Origin: Brevundimonas sp. | Lineage (GTDB): Bacteria > Pseudomonadota > Alphaproteobacteria > Caulobacterales > Caulobacteraceae | DNA length: 64,000 bases | Assembly: GCF_019636155.1 (NCBI RefSeq) | Contig: NZ_JAHBYB010000001.1 | Location: 303,395 to 367,394, forward strand | Direction of reading: 5' to 3' | In this document: in pieces, positions 1 to 12,443 of the stretch | Layout of the letters: every line of letters begins with the position of its first letter | How positions within the stretch are numbered: the first letter of the stretch is position 1 | Position numbers and translations under genes: made by a program | Notes under the pieces: generated by a model | What the model saw: the letters and a program-made list of their open reading frames with translations, nothing else | The model's database searches: none | What the model was told of the DNA's origin: nothing

Positions 1-23
1 TCTAGTTTGATTTTTCGCAACGA

Positions 24-1235
24 GTGCATCTTGTGGACCATTTTCCGATCATCCAAGCGCTCTGCCGAGCGGCACTGGGGCAGCCCAGTCCGGCGGTTCG
101 AAAGCAGGTAGAGCGACTTCGAGATGCCTTGAAGAAAGAGGGCGACGTGAAGGCGTCAGCGGCGCTGTCGAGTTTGCTGACAAGCGCGGACCGCACTGTA
201 GAGTTGGCACCAAGTCGCATTGCGCGCTCGAAAGCCCAACTGCCGGGTGAGAATTTGACCCGAAACACCCAGGTTCCGGTTGATCGAGAGACGGCTGCGC
301 CGCTGGCGGAGTTGATCTTCCCGCCTGAGGTCAATCCCGCTCCGCCGATTTTCAACCCCATGATCAGCGCGGCCGTGTCCTCGATCATGGAGGAGTGGGC
401 AAGCCCTGGCGCATTGTCCGACATGGGGGTGCAGCCCATGCGCACCTGTCTGATCTACGGCCCGCCGGGAACGGGCAAGACACGCTTGGCCCTATGGATT
501 GCGGCGCAACTGGACCTGCCGGTCGTTTCAGCCCGGATTGATGGCCTGGTGTCCTCGTTCCTAGGAACAACCGCGCGCAATATTGGCAATCTCTTCGCCT
601 TCGCTAACCGGTATCGCTGCCTGCTATTGCTGGATGAGTTCGATGCGGTGGCGAAGCTGCGCGACGACCCGCAGGAAGTCGGCGAGATCAAGCGGGTGGT
701 AAACGCCCTGTTGCAAAATCTGGACATGCGCCACGACGTCGGGATCACCGTGGGCATCACCAACCACCAACGCCTGCTCGATCCGGCGGTATGGCGTCGT
801 TTCGAGGTGCAGCTTGAGATGCCCCGGCCTGACTTCGACGTGCGGCTGGAGATCGCCAAGAGCTTTATGCCCCCGATCACGCCCCCCGATGCGCATCTGC
901 GCATGATCGCCTGGTTCACTGAGGGTGCGACCGGCGCGGAGATCGAAGCCTTGGTGCGCACCTACAAAAAGTCGATGGCGGTGCAGGCCGACAGCCCGCG
1001 CCCGATGCTCGATATGCTGCGCCAGTTCGCGACGCTGAACAGTGCACGCATCGACCCGGAGCGCCGTGAGCTGCTGTTCGCGGACGCCGGCGTGCTGTTT
1101 AAGACCATCAGCCGCGATCGCCGCCTCGGCGTGTCTTACGAGGACATCGGCAACATGGCCGGCAAAGACAAATCGACGGTCAGCCGGCAGATCAGCCGCA
1201 GTGATGAAGCTCTTGGCGCGACGGATGCAAGCTGA
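24..1235 (+). CDS. ietA: AAA ATPase of an IetAS-type defence pair
   Basis: Predicted AAA-family ATPase of 403 residues. It has Walker A GPPGTGKT (about residues 146-153), Walker B LLLLDEFDAV (about 201-210) and an arginine-finger-like WRRFE. The last 35 residues (YEDIGNMAGKDKSTVSRQIS) resemble a helix-turn-helix. An in-frame TAG lies at 3-5, so the gene is complete and the GTG at 24 is the first possible start. It overlaps the downstream subtilisin gene by one base (TGATG), so the two are probably translated together. An AAA ATPase next to an S8 protease is the known layout of IetAS, described first as a plasmid-incompatibility factor and later as an anti-phage system. Assignment rests on architecture and context; the ATPase probably controls or feeds the protease. 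Confidence 0.78.
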   Translation: MHLVDHFPIIQALCRAALGQPSPAVRKQVERLRDALKKEGDVKASAALSSLLTSADRTVELAPSRIARSKAQLPGENLTRNTQVPVDRETAAPLAELIFPPEVNPAPPIFNPMISAAVSSIMEEWASPGALSDMGVQPMRTCLIYGPPGTGKTRLALWIAAQLDLPVVSARIDGLVSSFLGTTARNIGNLFAFANRYRCLLLLDEFDAVAKLRDDPQEVGEIKRVVNALLQNLDMRHDVGITVGITNHQRLLDPAVWRRFEVQLEMPRPDFDVRLEIAKSFMPPITPPDAHLRMIAWFTEGATGAEIEALVRTYKKSMAVQADSPRPMLDMLRQFATLNSARIDPERRELLFADAGVLFKTISRDRRLGVSYEDIGNMAGKDKSTVSRQISRSDEALGATDAS

Positions 1236-3772
1236 TGGCAAGCCCGATCCAGGTCGTTCTGAACCAAGAGAACTTTGAGCAGGCACGTGAGGTCGTGGGC
1301 GGCGGGCCGAAGAAGGACTTCTTCGCCGAGCGTGACGAGGCTTATGTTCGTCACAAGCGGTCGATGCAGGACCAACTGGAAGGACTGGCGGTCGCTCTCG
1401 AAGGTCAACCGCAAGGCCAGCTTGGCATTGTGAAAGTCATCTTGCGGCGGGATGCTTGGGCCAAGTCGCACCGACCGTTGCGGGCCTTGTTCAAGGCGGA
1501 GATCACGCCACTGGTCGGTGGTGGCGACCTTGGTGAAATGTATGTTGAGGCACGCCCCGGCGGGTTGCGCCTGATCGCGCAGGCGGTGCGTGGCACCGAA
1601 GAACACACTAACCTGCGCCCGGATAACAACGGTAAGCTCATCCCGCACCCCAGCGCCGGACGCAGCGAGACCGGCGCATTGGATCGGTTGGAACTTTACA
1701 GTGCAGCAGACCGCCGGAAGTTCTCGGTCGACGAGGCTATGGACTGGCTGTCGAACCCGATGACGGGTAGCAACTACCGCGTTGAGCTTTTCGATATCCC
1801 GCCGCCTCATAGTCAGTGGGATGCGGTCGATGAAGGGCGCCAACGGCTCTATGCCAGTTTCATCGAAGGGCTGGCAGCAATCGGTCATGGGCTAAATGTA
1901 GAGCGTGTCCAGACGGTGGGCCGCGATCAGCCGCAACTTGCCCTGCGACTAACCAAGGCCGAGGGCCCGCCGCTCGTGCTGCTGCAACGTTCGGCGCAGG
2001 ACCGAAAGCGAGACCGCGAAGTCGCGCCGTTCGAGACGGACAAGGGGCGGCATCAAAGTTTGCTCGCGTTCCTCGACCATCATCCGCTTGTTCGTCGCAT
2101 TGAGTTGCCGCCGGTGCTGACGCGCACCATCATCGGGGAACGCATGTCGGCGCAATCAATGGCCGGCACAGGGCGCGCCATTCCGACAAGCGGCGATCTG
2201 CTGGCGCGTGATCCCGCCGCCAACTATCCCAGACTTGGTATTATCGATGGCGGCATCAGCGATGCAGCGGCGGAATGGGTCCTGGATCGGTGGGAGCCAC
2301 TGGCTGACGAACATGCGGATCGGGCGCACGGGACGTTCATCGCGGGCCTTGCTGTCGGCGGCAATGCATTAAACGGGAGTGTTTGCCCCGAGCCCGATGG
2401 CATCGACCTCGTCGATATTGCCGTGTTCCCAGACGACGACCAGCCGGCGGCGTTCGAGCAATATTATCCCGGCGGGCTCGACGACTTCTTCGACGAAATC
2501 GACAATGCCGTAGCCGACGCGAAGGCGCGACATGATGTGCGCGTCTTCAACTTCAGCTTGAACGTCCAGCACCCTGCTGAACCGGATCAATACAGCTCTA
2601 CGGCAGCGCGGCTCGACGGCATCGCCGAGACTAATGACTCAGTGTTCTTCATCTCGGCAGGCAATACCTCGCCGCAGGGCGCGCGAACAGAATGGCCTGC
2701 AGATGAAACCCAAGCGCTAGTGGCGCTAGCCACCGCGCGCGGGGACGGACTGCTCGTTCCTGCGGAGAGCGTGCGGAACGTGTCGGTCGCGGCGTTGAAC
2801 CCGCCCGATTGCGCAAGCTCGATCAGTCATATGCCGGCGCGGTATTCGCGTCGAGGTCCGGGCCTGCGTGCTGGAGTGAAGCCGGACCTGGCTCATTTCG
2901 GAGGGTCGGGGTCGCCGCAAGCACCATTTGGCCACGGGCTTTTCTCGATCTTGCCGGACGGCTCTATCATCGATGGGTGCGGCACAAGCTATGCAGCTCC
3001 ATTGATCGCCAAGACAGCGGCGGTGCTTGACCAAAACATCGAAGGACAGGTCTCGCGGGAAACGCTGATCGGCCTGCTGCTGCATCACGCGGAGATGCCG
3101 GAGGCGCTTCGCACCAAGGCGTTGTCCGGAGTTGCACGCGACCTCGTAGGCTTCGGCATGCCGCCGGCAGCCCGCCAGATCCTTGAGGGTGATGAGCACA
3201 AGATCACACTGGTGTTCGCCTCTCGACTGCGAGTAGATCAACAAATCTCGTTCGGTTTTGCTTGGCCGCCGTCGCTAGTTACGCCCGATGGGAAGTGCCG
3301 AGGCTCGGCGAAACTGACGCTGGTCTCGACGCCCCCGCTGGACCGCCGGTTCGGTTCGGAGTTCGTTCGCGTGAATATCGATGCCACGCTCCAGCAAGAA
3401 AATTTCGACAAGGATGGCAAGCAGAGCTGGCACGGCCGTCTCGATCCAATCTACTTGCCAGACCGGAAGAATGGCCCGGCAATCGAGGCGGAACGCATCG
3501 AGCATGGGCTAAAGTGGAGTCCCGTGAAATGCCTGTCGAAGACCATGCCACGCGGGATTGGTAACTCGACGAACTGGCGCTTGTTTATGAAATACCTGAC
3601 CCGCGCCGGAGAACAAATGCCCGACGACGGCGTGCCGTTCACCGTCCTGCTCACTATCTCCGATCCACAAGGCGAAGCACCCGTTTTTAACGACGTGCGC
3701 GCATTGCTGACCCGCACCGGCGTGCGGGTGGAAGACATCCGAACAGCCGCACGAATCACCACGCGCGTGTGA
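1235..3772 (+). CDS. ietS: Subtilisin-like (S8) serine protease, IetS-type
   Basis: 845-residue protein with the S8 catalytic triad in the usual order: Asp338 in LGIIDGGIS, His365 in HGTFIAGL and Ser585 in GTSYAAPLIA. The oxyanion-hole asparagine is visible in FFISAGNTSP. About 330 residues precede the catalytic domain and about 240 follow it; both flanks are unassigned. No signal peptide is seen, so it should act in the cytoplasm, unlike secreted subtilisins. It starts on the last base of the ATPase stop codon. The pairing supports a protease effector gated by the AAA protein. The target is unknown. Convergent to mcrC, with about 100 bases between them. Confidence 0.8.
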   Translation: MASPIQVVLNQENFEQAREVVGGGPKKDFFAERDEAYVRHKRSMQDQLEGLAVALEGQPQGQLGIVKVILRRDAWAKSHRPLRALFKAEITPLVGGGDLGEMYVEARPGGLRLIAQAVRGTEEHTNLRPDNNGKLIPHPSAGRSETGALDRLELYSAADRRKFSVDEAMDWLSNPMTGSNYRVELFDIPPPHSQWDAVDEGRQRLYASFIEGLAAIGHGLNVERVQTVGRDQPQLALRLTKAEGPPLVLLQRSAQDRKRDREVAPFETDKGRHQSLLAFLDHHPLVRRIELPPVLTRTIIGERMSAQSMAGTGRAIPTSGDLLARDPAANYPRLGIIDGGISDAAAEWVLDRWEPLADEHADRAHGTFIAGLAVGGNALNGSVCPEPDGIDLVDIAVFPDDDQPAAFEQYYPGGLDDFFDEIDNAVADAKARHDVRVFNFSLNVQHPAEPDQYSSTAARLDGIAETNDSVFFISAGNTSPQGARTEWPADETQALVALATARGDGLLVPAESVRNVSVAALNPPDCASSISHMPARYSRRGPGLRAGVKPDLAHFGGSGSPQAPFGHGLFSILPDGSIIDGCGTSYAAPLIAKTAAVLDQNIEGQVSRETLIGLLLHHAEMPEALRTKALSGVARDLVGFGMPPAARQILEGDEHKITLVFASRLRVDQQISFGFAWPPSLVTPDGKCRGSAKLTLVSTPPLDRRFGSEFVRVNIDATLQQENFDKDGKQSWHGRLDPIYLPDRKNGPAIEAERIEHGLKWSPVKCLSKTMPRGIGNSTNWRLFMKYLTRAGEQMPDDGVPFTVLLTISDPQGEAPVFNDVRALLTRTGVRVEDIRTAARITTRV

Positions 3773-3874
3773 CGCCTAGGCCAACTCGTAGGGCTTCCAG
3801 CATGGTTCCGTGTGACGTCTTCGGCACCTGATACGCGCCTGCCGTGAACGGGCATGCCCAACTTCCAAGATGAG

Positions 3875-5161
3875 TCAGAAGCGGCCGAAGCCCACTGCTT
3901 CACGCCAGTTTTGATGGGAGATTCCGGCCAAATCGACCGTCCCCGTCCGCAACCAACTCGACGTATTGCGTATCGAGTGGATGGACAGCTCTCCAGCCTC
4001 CGCGCTGAGCCCTCGGTGGTGGGGGTAGAGCAGTAAAAGCTCAGAGCATTCATAGAGCTGGCTGTAGGCCATCATCTGATACACGTCTGCCTGGCTGACG
4101 CCCTGCTTGGGGTCGTCGACCACACGGCTGATGCGCTTCCATTTGGTGTCGATGATAAGCCCGACCCTGCCCTTTCGCTTCACGAGGATGTCCGGCTTGG
4201 TCATGAAGCGGCCTGCTCCGGTCTCGGCATCTTCGAGGCAGTAGAGGCGGCCGCCCTGGGCGTGAACGCTTAGTTCGGTGCCGCTGAACGCTCGTTTGAG
4301 GCTACGCGCCACATAGGCTTCGAAGAGGCGGCTCATGTCGAAGGTCAGCGAGAACCCGTTCTGTGAGCCGCGTGAGGTGGTCTGGAATCGGTCGCCAAGA
4401 AGCAGGCGGGCCAGTTCCACCAGTTCTCGCCATCGGCTGTTCGTGCGGTCCAGGATCAGGCTGTCCCACGCCAAGGCGCTGGGCCGTAGGCTGCGAATGT
4501 CTGCGTAGAAGAAAGCAAGTTCGCGCAGGCGGCGCTGGTTCTCCGCCGACGCCGTCACGCGGATCAGCCGTTCCACGGCTGCCTTCATGATGTGGTTGAG
4601 CAAGATGTCAGGCGAAAGATCGTCATAGCGGCAGGCAAGTCGGTCGGGCCGGGCGATCAGGGTCGTGAACTGACGCGTCACATCCATCTGACCGCGCAAC
4701 GCCGTCAGATCGCCTTCGTGCACCAGATAGCGGCGCGGCATGCCCTTACGCGCTTCGTCGGCCAGTTTGCGGGCGAACAGCCCGATCAGGATTTCGAGCA
4801 GAGTCTCCTTTTGCCAGCCCAGCTCTGTCATGGGGCCGGCGGCGATGTCGAGATCGAGAGCGACCGCCAGCATGTGGACAAGACGCTGGCGAATCTGACC
4901 GTGAGCCGTCGCCCCAGTCGCGTCGGGCACGTCGATCTTCGGCAGAATTTCCAGCGCGATGCCATCGGCGGCCAGCACGCCCACCACCTGCCGCGCGCCC
5001 AGGGCCCGACGACCGTGGGTCAGAATGCGGCCGCCGTCCTTGCCGCCCAGCGGAGAAGCACGGGCGACTGCCACCAAGCGATCGGCGGCGTCTTCGGGGA
5101 TGGCGTCGTCGCCCTCGCCGTAGGGCAGAGACCCCCATTCGAGAACGGTGCGGCGGATCAC
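3875..5161 (-). CDS. mcrC: McrC-family restriction endonuclease subunit
   Basis: McrC is the nuclease subunit of modification-dependent McrBC restriction, cutting methylated or otherwise modified foreign DNA when driven by the McrB GTPase. The C-terminal half has a PD-(D/E)xK core: KPDILVKRKGRVGLIIDTKWK, where the D and DTK residues are the likely catalytic set. The longest open frame starts at 5215, but I choose the GTG at 5161: its GTGA overlaps the mcrB stop, a normal translational-coupling arrangement, and the protein then begins VIRRTVLEWGSLPYGEG, as expected for McrC. The gene then encodes 428 residues. The 18 residues upstream are Arg-rich and overlap mcrB in another frame. Confidence 0.85.
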   Translation of the reverse strand: MIRRTVLEWGSLPYGEGDDAIPEDAADRLVAVARASPLGGKDGGRILTHGRRALGARQVVGVLAADGIALEILPKIDVPDATGATAHGQIRQRLVHMLAVALDLDIAAGPMTELGWQKETLLEILIGLFARKLADEARKGMPRRYLVHEGDLTALRGQMDVTRQFTTLIARPDRLACRYDDLSPDILLNHIMKAAVERLIRVTASAENQRRLRELAFFYADIRSLRPSALAWDSLILDRTNSRWRELVELARLLLGDRFQTTSRGSQNGFSLTFDMSRLFEAYVARSLKRAFSGTELSVHAQGGRLYCLEDAETGAGRFMTKPDILVKRKGRVGLIIDTKWKRISRVVDDPKQGVSQADVYQMMAYSQLYECSELLLLYPHHRGLSAEAGELSIHSIRNTSSWLRTGTVDLAGISHQNWREAVGFGRF

Positions 5162-7410
5162 TGGAAGTCGGCGTAGGCGTCGGGCGCGAACTCGCTCCGC
5201 ACCGTCCAACGCCAACGGGTCTCGCCGCCCTCGAAGTCGGAACCGGCGGGCGGCTTCAGCTCTGTGCGCTCCAGGAACCGACCCGCCTTGCCTGTGTCCG
5301 CGTCGCCCAGCACCAAAGCGACTTTGCTCCAGTCCTCGTAGAAATATTCCGCTAGCAGCGGGATCACCTTGTGGCGCATGACGGCATCAAGGTCAGCTCG
5401 CGATGCACACTTGATGAAGTAGGCGTGGCCGATCTGGTGCTCCCGATCGAATAGGTATTCGATCCGGTCGTTCAGCGTGCGCAGCAGTTTGCCGAGATTG
5501 ACGCCGCAGCTCGCGCCGGCGGCCTTCATTTCGGGCAGGTCCGGGTTGGGCATGAGTTCGCGAAACTCGAAGCGGCGACGCAGGGCTGTGTCGAGCAGGG
5601 CGATCGAACGGTCGGCCGTGTTCATCGTGCCGATGACGTGTAGATTTGCCGGAACGCCGAAAGCCTCTTTGGAATAGGGCAGGCGCACCTTCAGCCCGCC
5701 ACCTTCCGGCGTGATTCGCTTATCCGGCTCCAGGAGGGTGATCAGTTCGCCAAACACCTTGGAGATGTTGGCGCGATTGATCTCGTCGATGATCAGCACG
5801 AACGGCTCGGGCGGACCACCGGGCTCCTGACTGGTGATGTAGCGTTCTAGCGCGCTCATGTTCAGGTCCGAGGGCGTCAGCATGTAGAGCGTGCGCATAC
5901 TGAACCGCTTGGCGTAAATCTCTTCGACCGGGACGCCGGTGCGATCGCTCCAGAGCCAACTGACAGCTCGCCGGTGAAAATAGCCGCCGTCCTCGCGAGG
6001 CGCATATTCGTAGGGGCCGGTAACCTCGCCTATGGCCCGGAAGCTGCCGTTACCCTTGGACACGATCAGAATGTCGCCTGGTTTGATCCAGTTGCGGAAC
6101 ATGTCCGGGCATTGAACTGAGGCACTGCGCGGGGTCGGTGGCTCGGCGTCCGGCTCTTCCTCCTTCCAGGCCTCGATCATGGCGTCGCGCTTGGCGAACC
6201 GGTCATCACGCCAGTCGATCTGTCCGAAGCCGAGAAGAGCATAGCCATTCTCCAGTGACTCCTCGAACAGGTAGGCGTCTTCCGGATTGGCCGCCTCTCC
6301 GATCGACATCTTGAAGACCTGACGCCCGGTCAGGTCGAAAGCCTTGCCGGTCGAGCCCTTGCTGGCGGCGGCGCGGGTGGCGATGCGATGGAAGACGCCA
6401 GGGCTGACCTCCAGGCGGAACCCGGACTTCTCGTCATCGCCGTCTCCATCTTTGCTGGAGAAAGGCGGGCGCAGACCTTCGACGAAGTCTTCATAGCTAT
6501 AGGACTGATGGAAGGTGACGAACTCCACCTGTCGCGCATCGACCAGTCGCCGATATTCAGCCTCGACGGCCGGGCGGTCATCCGGATCGACTTGGGGCGA
6601 GCACAGCTTCACCGCTTCCCCCGCCGTGGCGAACGTTTTGCCGGTGCCGGGTGGGCCATAGAGGATCAGGTTCATAGAGGACGTTCTTTCATCGGTCGCG
6701 GATGCGGCCATACCGCCCGCGTTCGTCATCTTCATTCCGGCCGTGTGACCTTGCGGCGGTAGGCCGAGAGCGGCAGCTATCCCTGGAGCAAGCTCGTAGC
6801 GGACGAGCTTTTCACCGCCATAGGTCAGGTAGTTGACGTCCCCACCGCTGATCGCCTTGATCCGTGCTGGCAGACCATCGATCAGCATGGCGCGTGCGAC
6901 CTCGACGATGTCGGTCGTTTCAATCGCTTCTTCCGCCTTATTTCCTGCCCCCTTGGGCTTGATGCGGAAGGCGGACACGCCGGTCTTCCTGTTGAAGTTT
7001 CTTACGGGTTGAAACGGAATGTTCGCGGCATCGAAGAGAAGGAACGCTCCTTCGTTGCCGAGCCCCGTGCCGGCACCCTCGCGGCTACTCATGTCGCTCC
7101 CTGATCGAAAGTCGCGATAGTGCTTTAGGAAGGTCGGCAGGTTCGCCAACCGGTTTCCGGGGTTTTCAGACCGAGGGAACAGCAGCAGGTAGGCCGTCCC
7201 GCCTGCCTTGTGGTCGGAAATCAGGCCGCGCATCGCCTCGATGATCGACGCCAAACTGTCAGCCTCGAACGCCGCATCCAGGTCGGTGAAGGGCAGACCC
7301 AAGCCCGCCAAATTCTTCTCGATGGTCTTGAGGTAATTGATCCGGGTCTCAACTCCGGTCGGCGCGTTCCCCCGCGCCAGCAGCATTTGCCTGAAACCCG
7401 CCTCGTCCAT
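5158..7410 (-). CDS. mcrB: McrB-family AAA+ GTPase restriction subunit
   Basis: 750-residue motor subunit of the McrBC system. Walker A (LYGPPGTGKTF) is near residue 248, Walker B (VLIIDEINRANISKVFGE) near 536, and the McrB signature GTMNTADRSIALLD near 595, followed by an arginine-rich sensor LRRRFEF. The roughly 250-residue N-terminal part should recognise the DNA modification and is not recognisable as a named domain. Between Walker A and B is an insertion of about 200 residues containing FRNWIKPGDILIVSKGNGSFRAIGEVTGPYEY, which looks like an EVE/PUA-type modified-base reader. Start chosen at ATG 7410 because GGGGAGGA lies just upstream; the open frame runs to 7476. Transcribed divergently from the methylase operon starting at 7544. 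Confidence 0.85.
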   Translation of the reverse strand: MDEAGFRQMLLARGNAPTGVETRINYLKTIEKNLAGLGLPFTDLDAAFEADSLASIIEAMRGLISDHKAGGTAYLLLFPRSENPGNRLANLPTFLKHYRDFRSGSDMSSREGAGTGLGNEGAFLLFDAANIPFQPVRNFNRKTGVSAFRIKPKGAGNKAEEAIETTDIVEVARAMLIDGLPARIKAISGGDVNYLTYGGEKLVRYELAPGIAAALGLPPQGHTAGMKMTNAGGMAASATDERTSSMNLILYGPPGTGKTFATAGEAVKLCSPQVDPDDRPAVEAEYRRLVDARQVEFVTFHQSYSYEDFVEGLRPPFSSKDGDGDDEKSGFRLEVSPGVFHRIATRAAASKGSTGKAFDLTGRQVFKMSIGEAANPEDAYLFEESLENGYALLGFGQIDWRDDRFAKRDAMIEAWKEEEPDAEPPTPRSASVQCPDMFRNWIKPGDILIVSKGNGSFRAIGEVTGPYEYAPREDGGYFHRRAVSWLWSDRTGVPVEEIYAKRFSMRTLYMLTPSDLNMSALERYITSQEPGGPPEPFVLIIDEINRANISKVFGELITLLEPDKRITPEGGGLKVRLPYSKEAFGVPANLHVIGTMNTADRSIALLDTALRRRFEFRELMPNPDLPEMKAAGASCGVNLGKLLRTLNDRIEYLFDREHQIGHAYFIKCASRADLDAVMRHKVIPLLAEYFYEDWSKVALVLGDADTGKAGRFLERTELKPPAGSDFEGGETRWRWTVRSEFAPDAYADFQ

Positions 7411-7543
7411 TCTCTTGCCTTGTCCTCCCCGGACGTCAATTTCGGTCGTCGGCCGCGCGTCCGGGGCCCATTTCACCGGATTGGCTCTGCCACAACCTGC
7501 CGTAGCCCGCTAAGCTCGCTCACCAATAATCGTTGGCGCTTAC

Positions 7544-8197
7544 ATGAGTCTCATCAAATCCAAGAAGCGGGTCGCCGACCACGGGGAGGTCTTCACCCCC
7601 TCATGGCTGGTCGAGCGCATGCTCGATCTAGTCAAAGGGGAGAGCGAGCGGATCGATTCTCGCTTCCTCGAACCCGCCTGCGGGAGCGGCAACTTCCTGG
7701 TCCGTATCCTTCAGCGCAAACTGGATACGGTCGAGGTGAAGTATGGTCGGTCCAGGTTCGAGAAGCATATCTACGGCCTGGTGGCCGTGGCGTCCTGCTA
7801 TGGCATCGAGCTCCTGGCCGACAACATCGCTGAATGCCGGGCCAATATGCTGGCGCTGTTCTGCGACTATATGGGAGTGACGCCGGACGACGAGGCGTAT
7901 CACGCCGCCTCGCACATTCTGTCGCTGAATCTGATCCACGGTGACGCCCTGTCGATGTTGGCGGCGGACGGCGGGCCGATCACCTTTGTCGAATGGGCGC
8001 ACATCGGGGCGGGCAAGTTCCAGCGCCGGGATTTCCGCCTCGACCGCCTGACCCAGGCCGCCGGCCTGCGTGAAGAGGGCTCCCTGTTCCAGCATCTCGG
8101 CAAGCATGAGGTGTTCCAGCCCGTGAAGGCTTGGCCGCCGATGACGGTGCGCGAGCTGGCGGCACGAGATCAGACGCCGGAGGGCGCCGCCGCATGA
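7544..8197 (+). CDS. Small DNA methylase-like subunit with intact SAM motif but no NPPY
   Basis: 217-residue protein. VFTPSWLVERMLDLV followed by FLEPACGSGNFLVRIL matches motifs X and I (SAM binding) of N6-adenine DNA methylases, and LLADNIAECRANML fits motif II. Where motif IV (NPPY) should follow NLIHGDALSM, the sequence instead reads ITFVEWAHIGAGKFQRRDF, so the catalytic tetrapeptide is missing. The gene overlaps the next methylase gene by ATGA at 8194. Together they may form a heteromeric methylase in which this subunit supplies SAM binding or recognition. It could instead be a regulator or a degenerate copy. First gene of a three-gene operon. Confidence 0.7.
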   Translation: MSLIKSKKRVADHGEVFTPSWLVERMLDLVKGESERIDSRFLEPACGSGNFLVRILQRKLDTVEVKYGRSRFEKHIYGLVAVASCYGIELLADNIAECRANMLALFCDYMGVTPDDEAYHAASHILSLNLIHGDALSMLAADGGPITFVEWAHIGAGKFQRRDFRLDRLTQAAGLREEGSLFQHLGKHEVFQPVKAWPPMTVRELAARDQTPEGAAA

Positions 8198-9764
8198 CCG
8201 ACACCGCGCCTTTCGCATTGCTGAAACGCAACCCCGACGTCCTGACCTGCATCGCCAATCTGTCGAACGACGAGGTTTTCACCCCGCCGGAGTTCGCGCA
8301 GCGTATGCTCGACACCTTGGCCGAGGGCTGGGCCAGCGCCAACGACGGCGCGAATATCTGGGCCGACAGAAGCATCACCTTCCTGGACCCCTGCACCAAG
8401 TCGGGTGTCTTCCTACGCGAGATCGCCAAGCGGCTGATCGACGGCTTGGCCGACGAAATCCCTGACCTTCAGACGCGGGTCGATCATATCCTGACGAACC
8501 AGGTGTTCGGGATCGGGATCACTCAGCTGACCGCCCTATTGGCTCGCCGCAGCCTCTACTGCTCCAAATGGGCTAATGGCGAGCATTCGATCGCAACCGG
8601 GTTCGACGATGAGGACGGCAACGTTTGGTTCGAACGGACCAAGCACGACTGGGAGGGCGACAAATGCCGATTTTGCGGGGCGACTAGTCACAACCTTGAT
8701 CGTGGCGACGCCAGCGAAACCTACGCATACCCTTTTATCCATACTGACGATCCGGCGACACTGTGCGCCAAGATTGCTGGAGCACACATGCAGTTCGATG
8801 TGATTATCGGCAATCCGCCGTACCAACTTTCGGATGCTAGCGAGTCTGCCAGCGCCAGTCCAATATACCAGAAGTTCATCGAGCAATCGATGATGCTTGA
8901 ACCCAGATATTTGTCGATGGTTGTTCCATCGAGGTGGTTCGGTGGCGGTAAGGGTCTAGACGAATTTCGAGCAAAGATGCTCAAAGACCAACGCCTTCAG
9001 ACGATCGTTGACTATATTCTGGATAAGGATGCCTTTCCAAAGGTCAACGTCAACGGTGGGCTGAATTACTTCTTATGGGGACGCGATCACGTCGGTGACT
9101 GCACGATCGTTACGGTCGAGCCAGGCGGGCTTGTGGGGGACCCCGCGACTCGGCCTCTGGATGAATTTGATGTTCTCGTAAGGCGTAACGGGGCCGTCCC
9201 GATTTTGCGGAAGGTCTTGGCCAAAGGCGGACCTACCTTTGACCGGCGCGTTTCTTCCAGAAAGCCCTTCGGGCTCCCGACCAACTTTTTTGGAGCAGAC
9301 TCCAAATCGGCAACACGCACTGTGAAGTTGTACTCGTCGGGAAGGACGACGTGGGTCAAGCCGTCTGAAGTGCGTGTGAACTGGGAATTGATCGACCGAT
9401 GGAAGGTACTCATTGGTAGGGCCACGGATGGCAATGAGAAATATCCCTTGCCGATCTGGGATCAGCGGGGACCCTTTGTAGCTGGTCCGGGTGAAGCGTG
9501 TACCGAGACCTGTTTGGTCGCAGCGGTTGCCTCCAGCAAACTCGAGGCTGAGCGCATCGCAGCATACATGCGCACGAAGTTCTTCCGGTTTCTTGTGTCT
9601 CTCCGAAAAATGACGCAGGACAACAAGGCGGACGTTTTCGCATTCGTCCCAGACCTTGCTATGGACCGAATCTGGACCGATGCTCAACTGTATAATGAGT
9701 ATGGCCTGACGGCGGACGAGCAGGCCTACATCGACTCCCTAATCCGCTCGATGGAGGCAGCGGG

Positions 9765-9768
<4 letters not shown>
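8194..9768 (+). CDS. Eco57I-like DNA adenine methylase with NPPY
   Basis: 524-residue Eco57I-type restriction-modification methylase. It has motif X (EVFTPPEFAQRML), a divergent motif I (FLDPCTKSGVFLREI, where DPAxGSG is usual), a possible zinc knuckle beginning CRFCG, and the catalytic motif IV in FDVIIGNPPYQLSDA. The C-terminal half (from about residue 300) is probably the target-recognition part. Predicted to methylate adenine in a specific site and so protect the host from the nuclease-helicase encoded next. The start ATG overlaps the stop of the small methylase gene, and its own stop overlaps the TTG start of the helicase gene, so the three proteins are probably made in fixed proportion. 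Confidence 0.78.
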
Positions 9769-12317
<2,549 letters not shown>

Positions 12318-12321
12318 GCAG

Positions 12322-12366
12322 CAGCCGCCGGTTGGGGTTGGGGGCGTCGTCCCCAGCCGGCGGCTG
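12322..12366 (+). terminator. Hairpin terminator after the methylase/helicase operon
   Basis: A 16-base arm (12322-12337, beginning CAGCCGCCGG) pairs with 12351-12366 (ending CCGGCGGCTG) with one wobble pair and a 13-base loop. A T-run lies at about 12382. It starts 5 bases after the helicase stop and could serve both this operon and the convergent regulator gene. Confidence 0.7.
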
Positions 12367-12443
12367 AGTCATCTTAGCATTTTTGCGGGATTCTTGAGTT
12401 CACAGAAGGGCCATGCCGAAGGCGGACAGGGTCGCGTGCAGGT

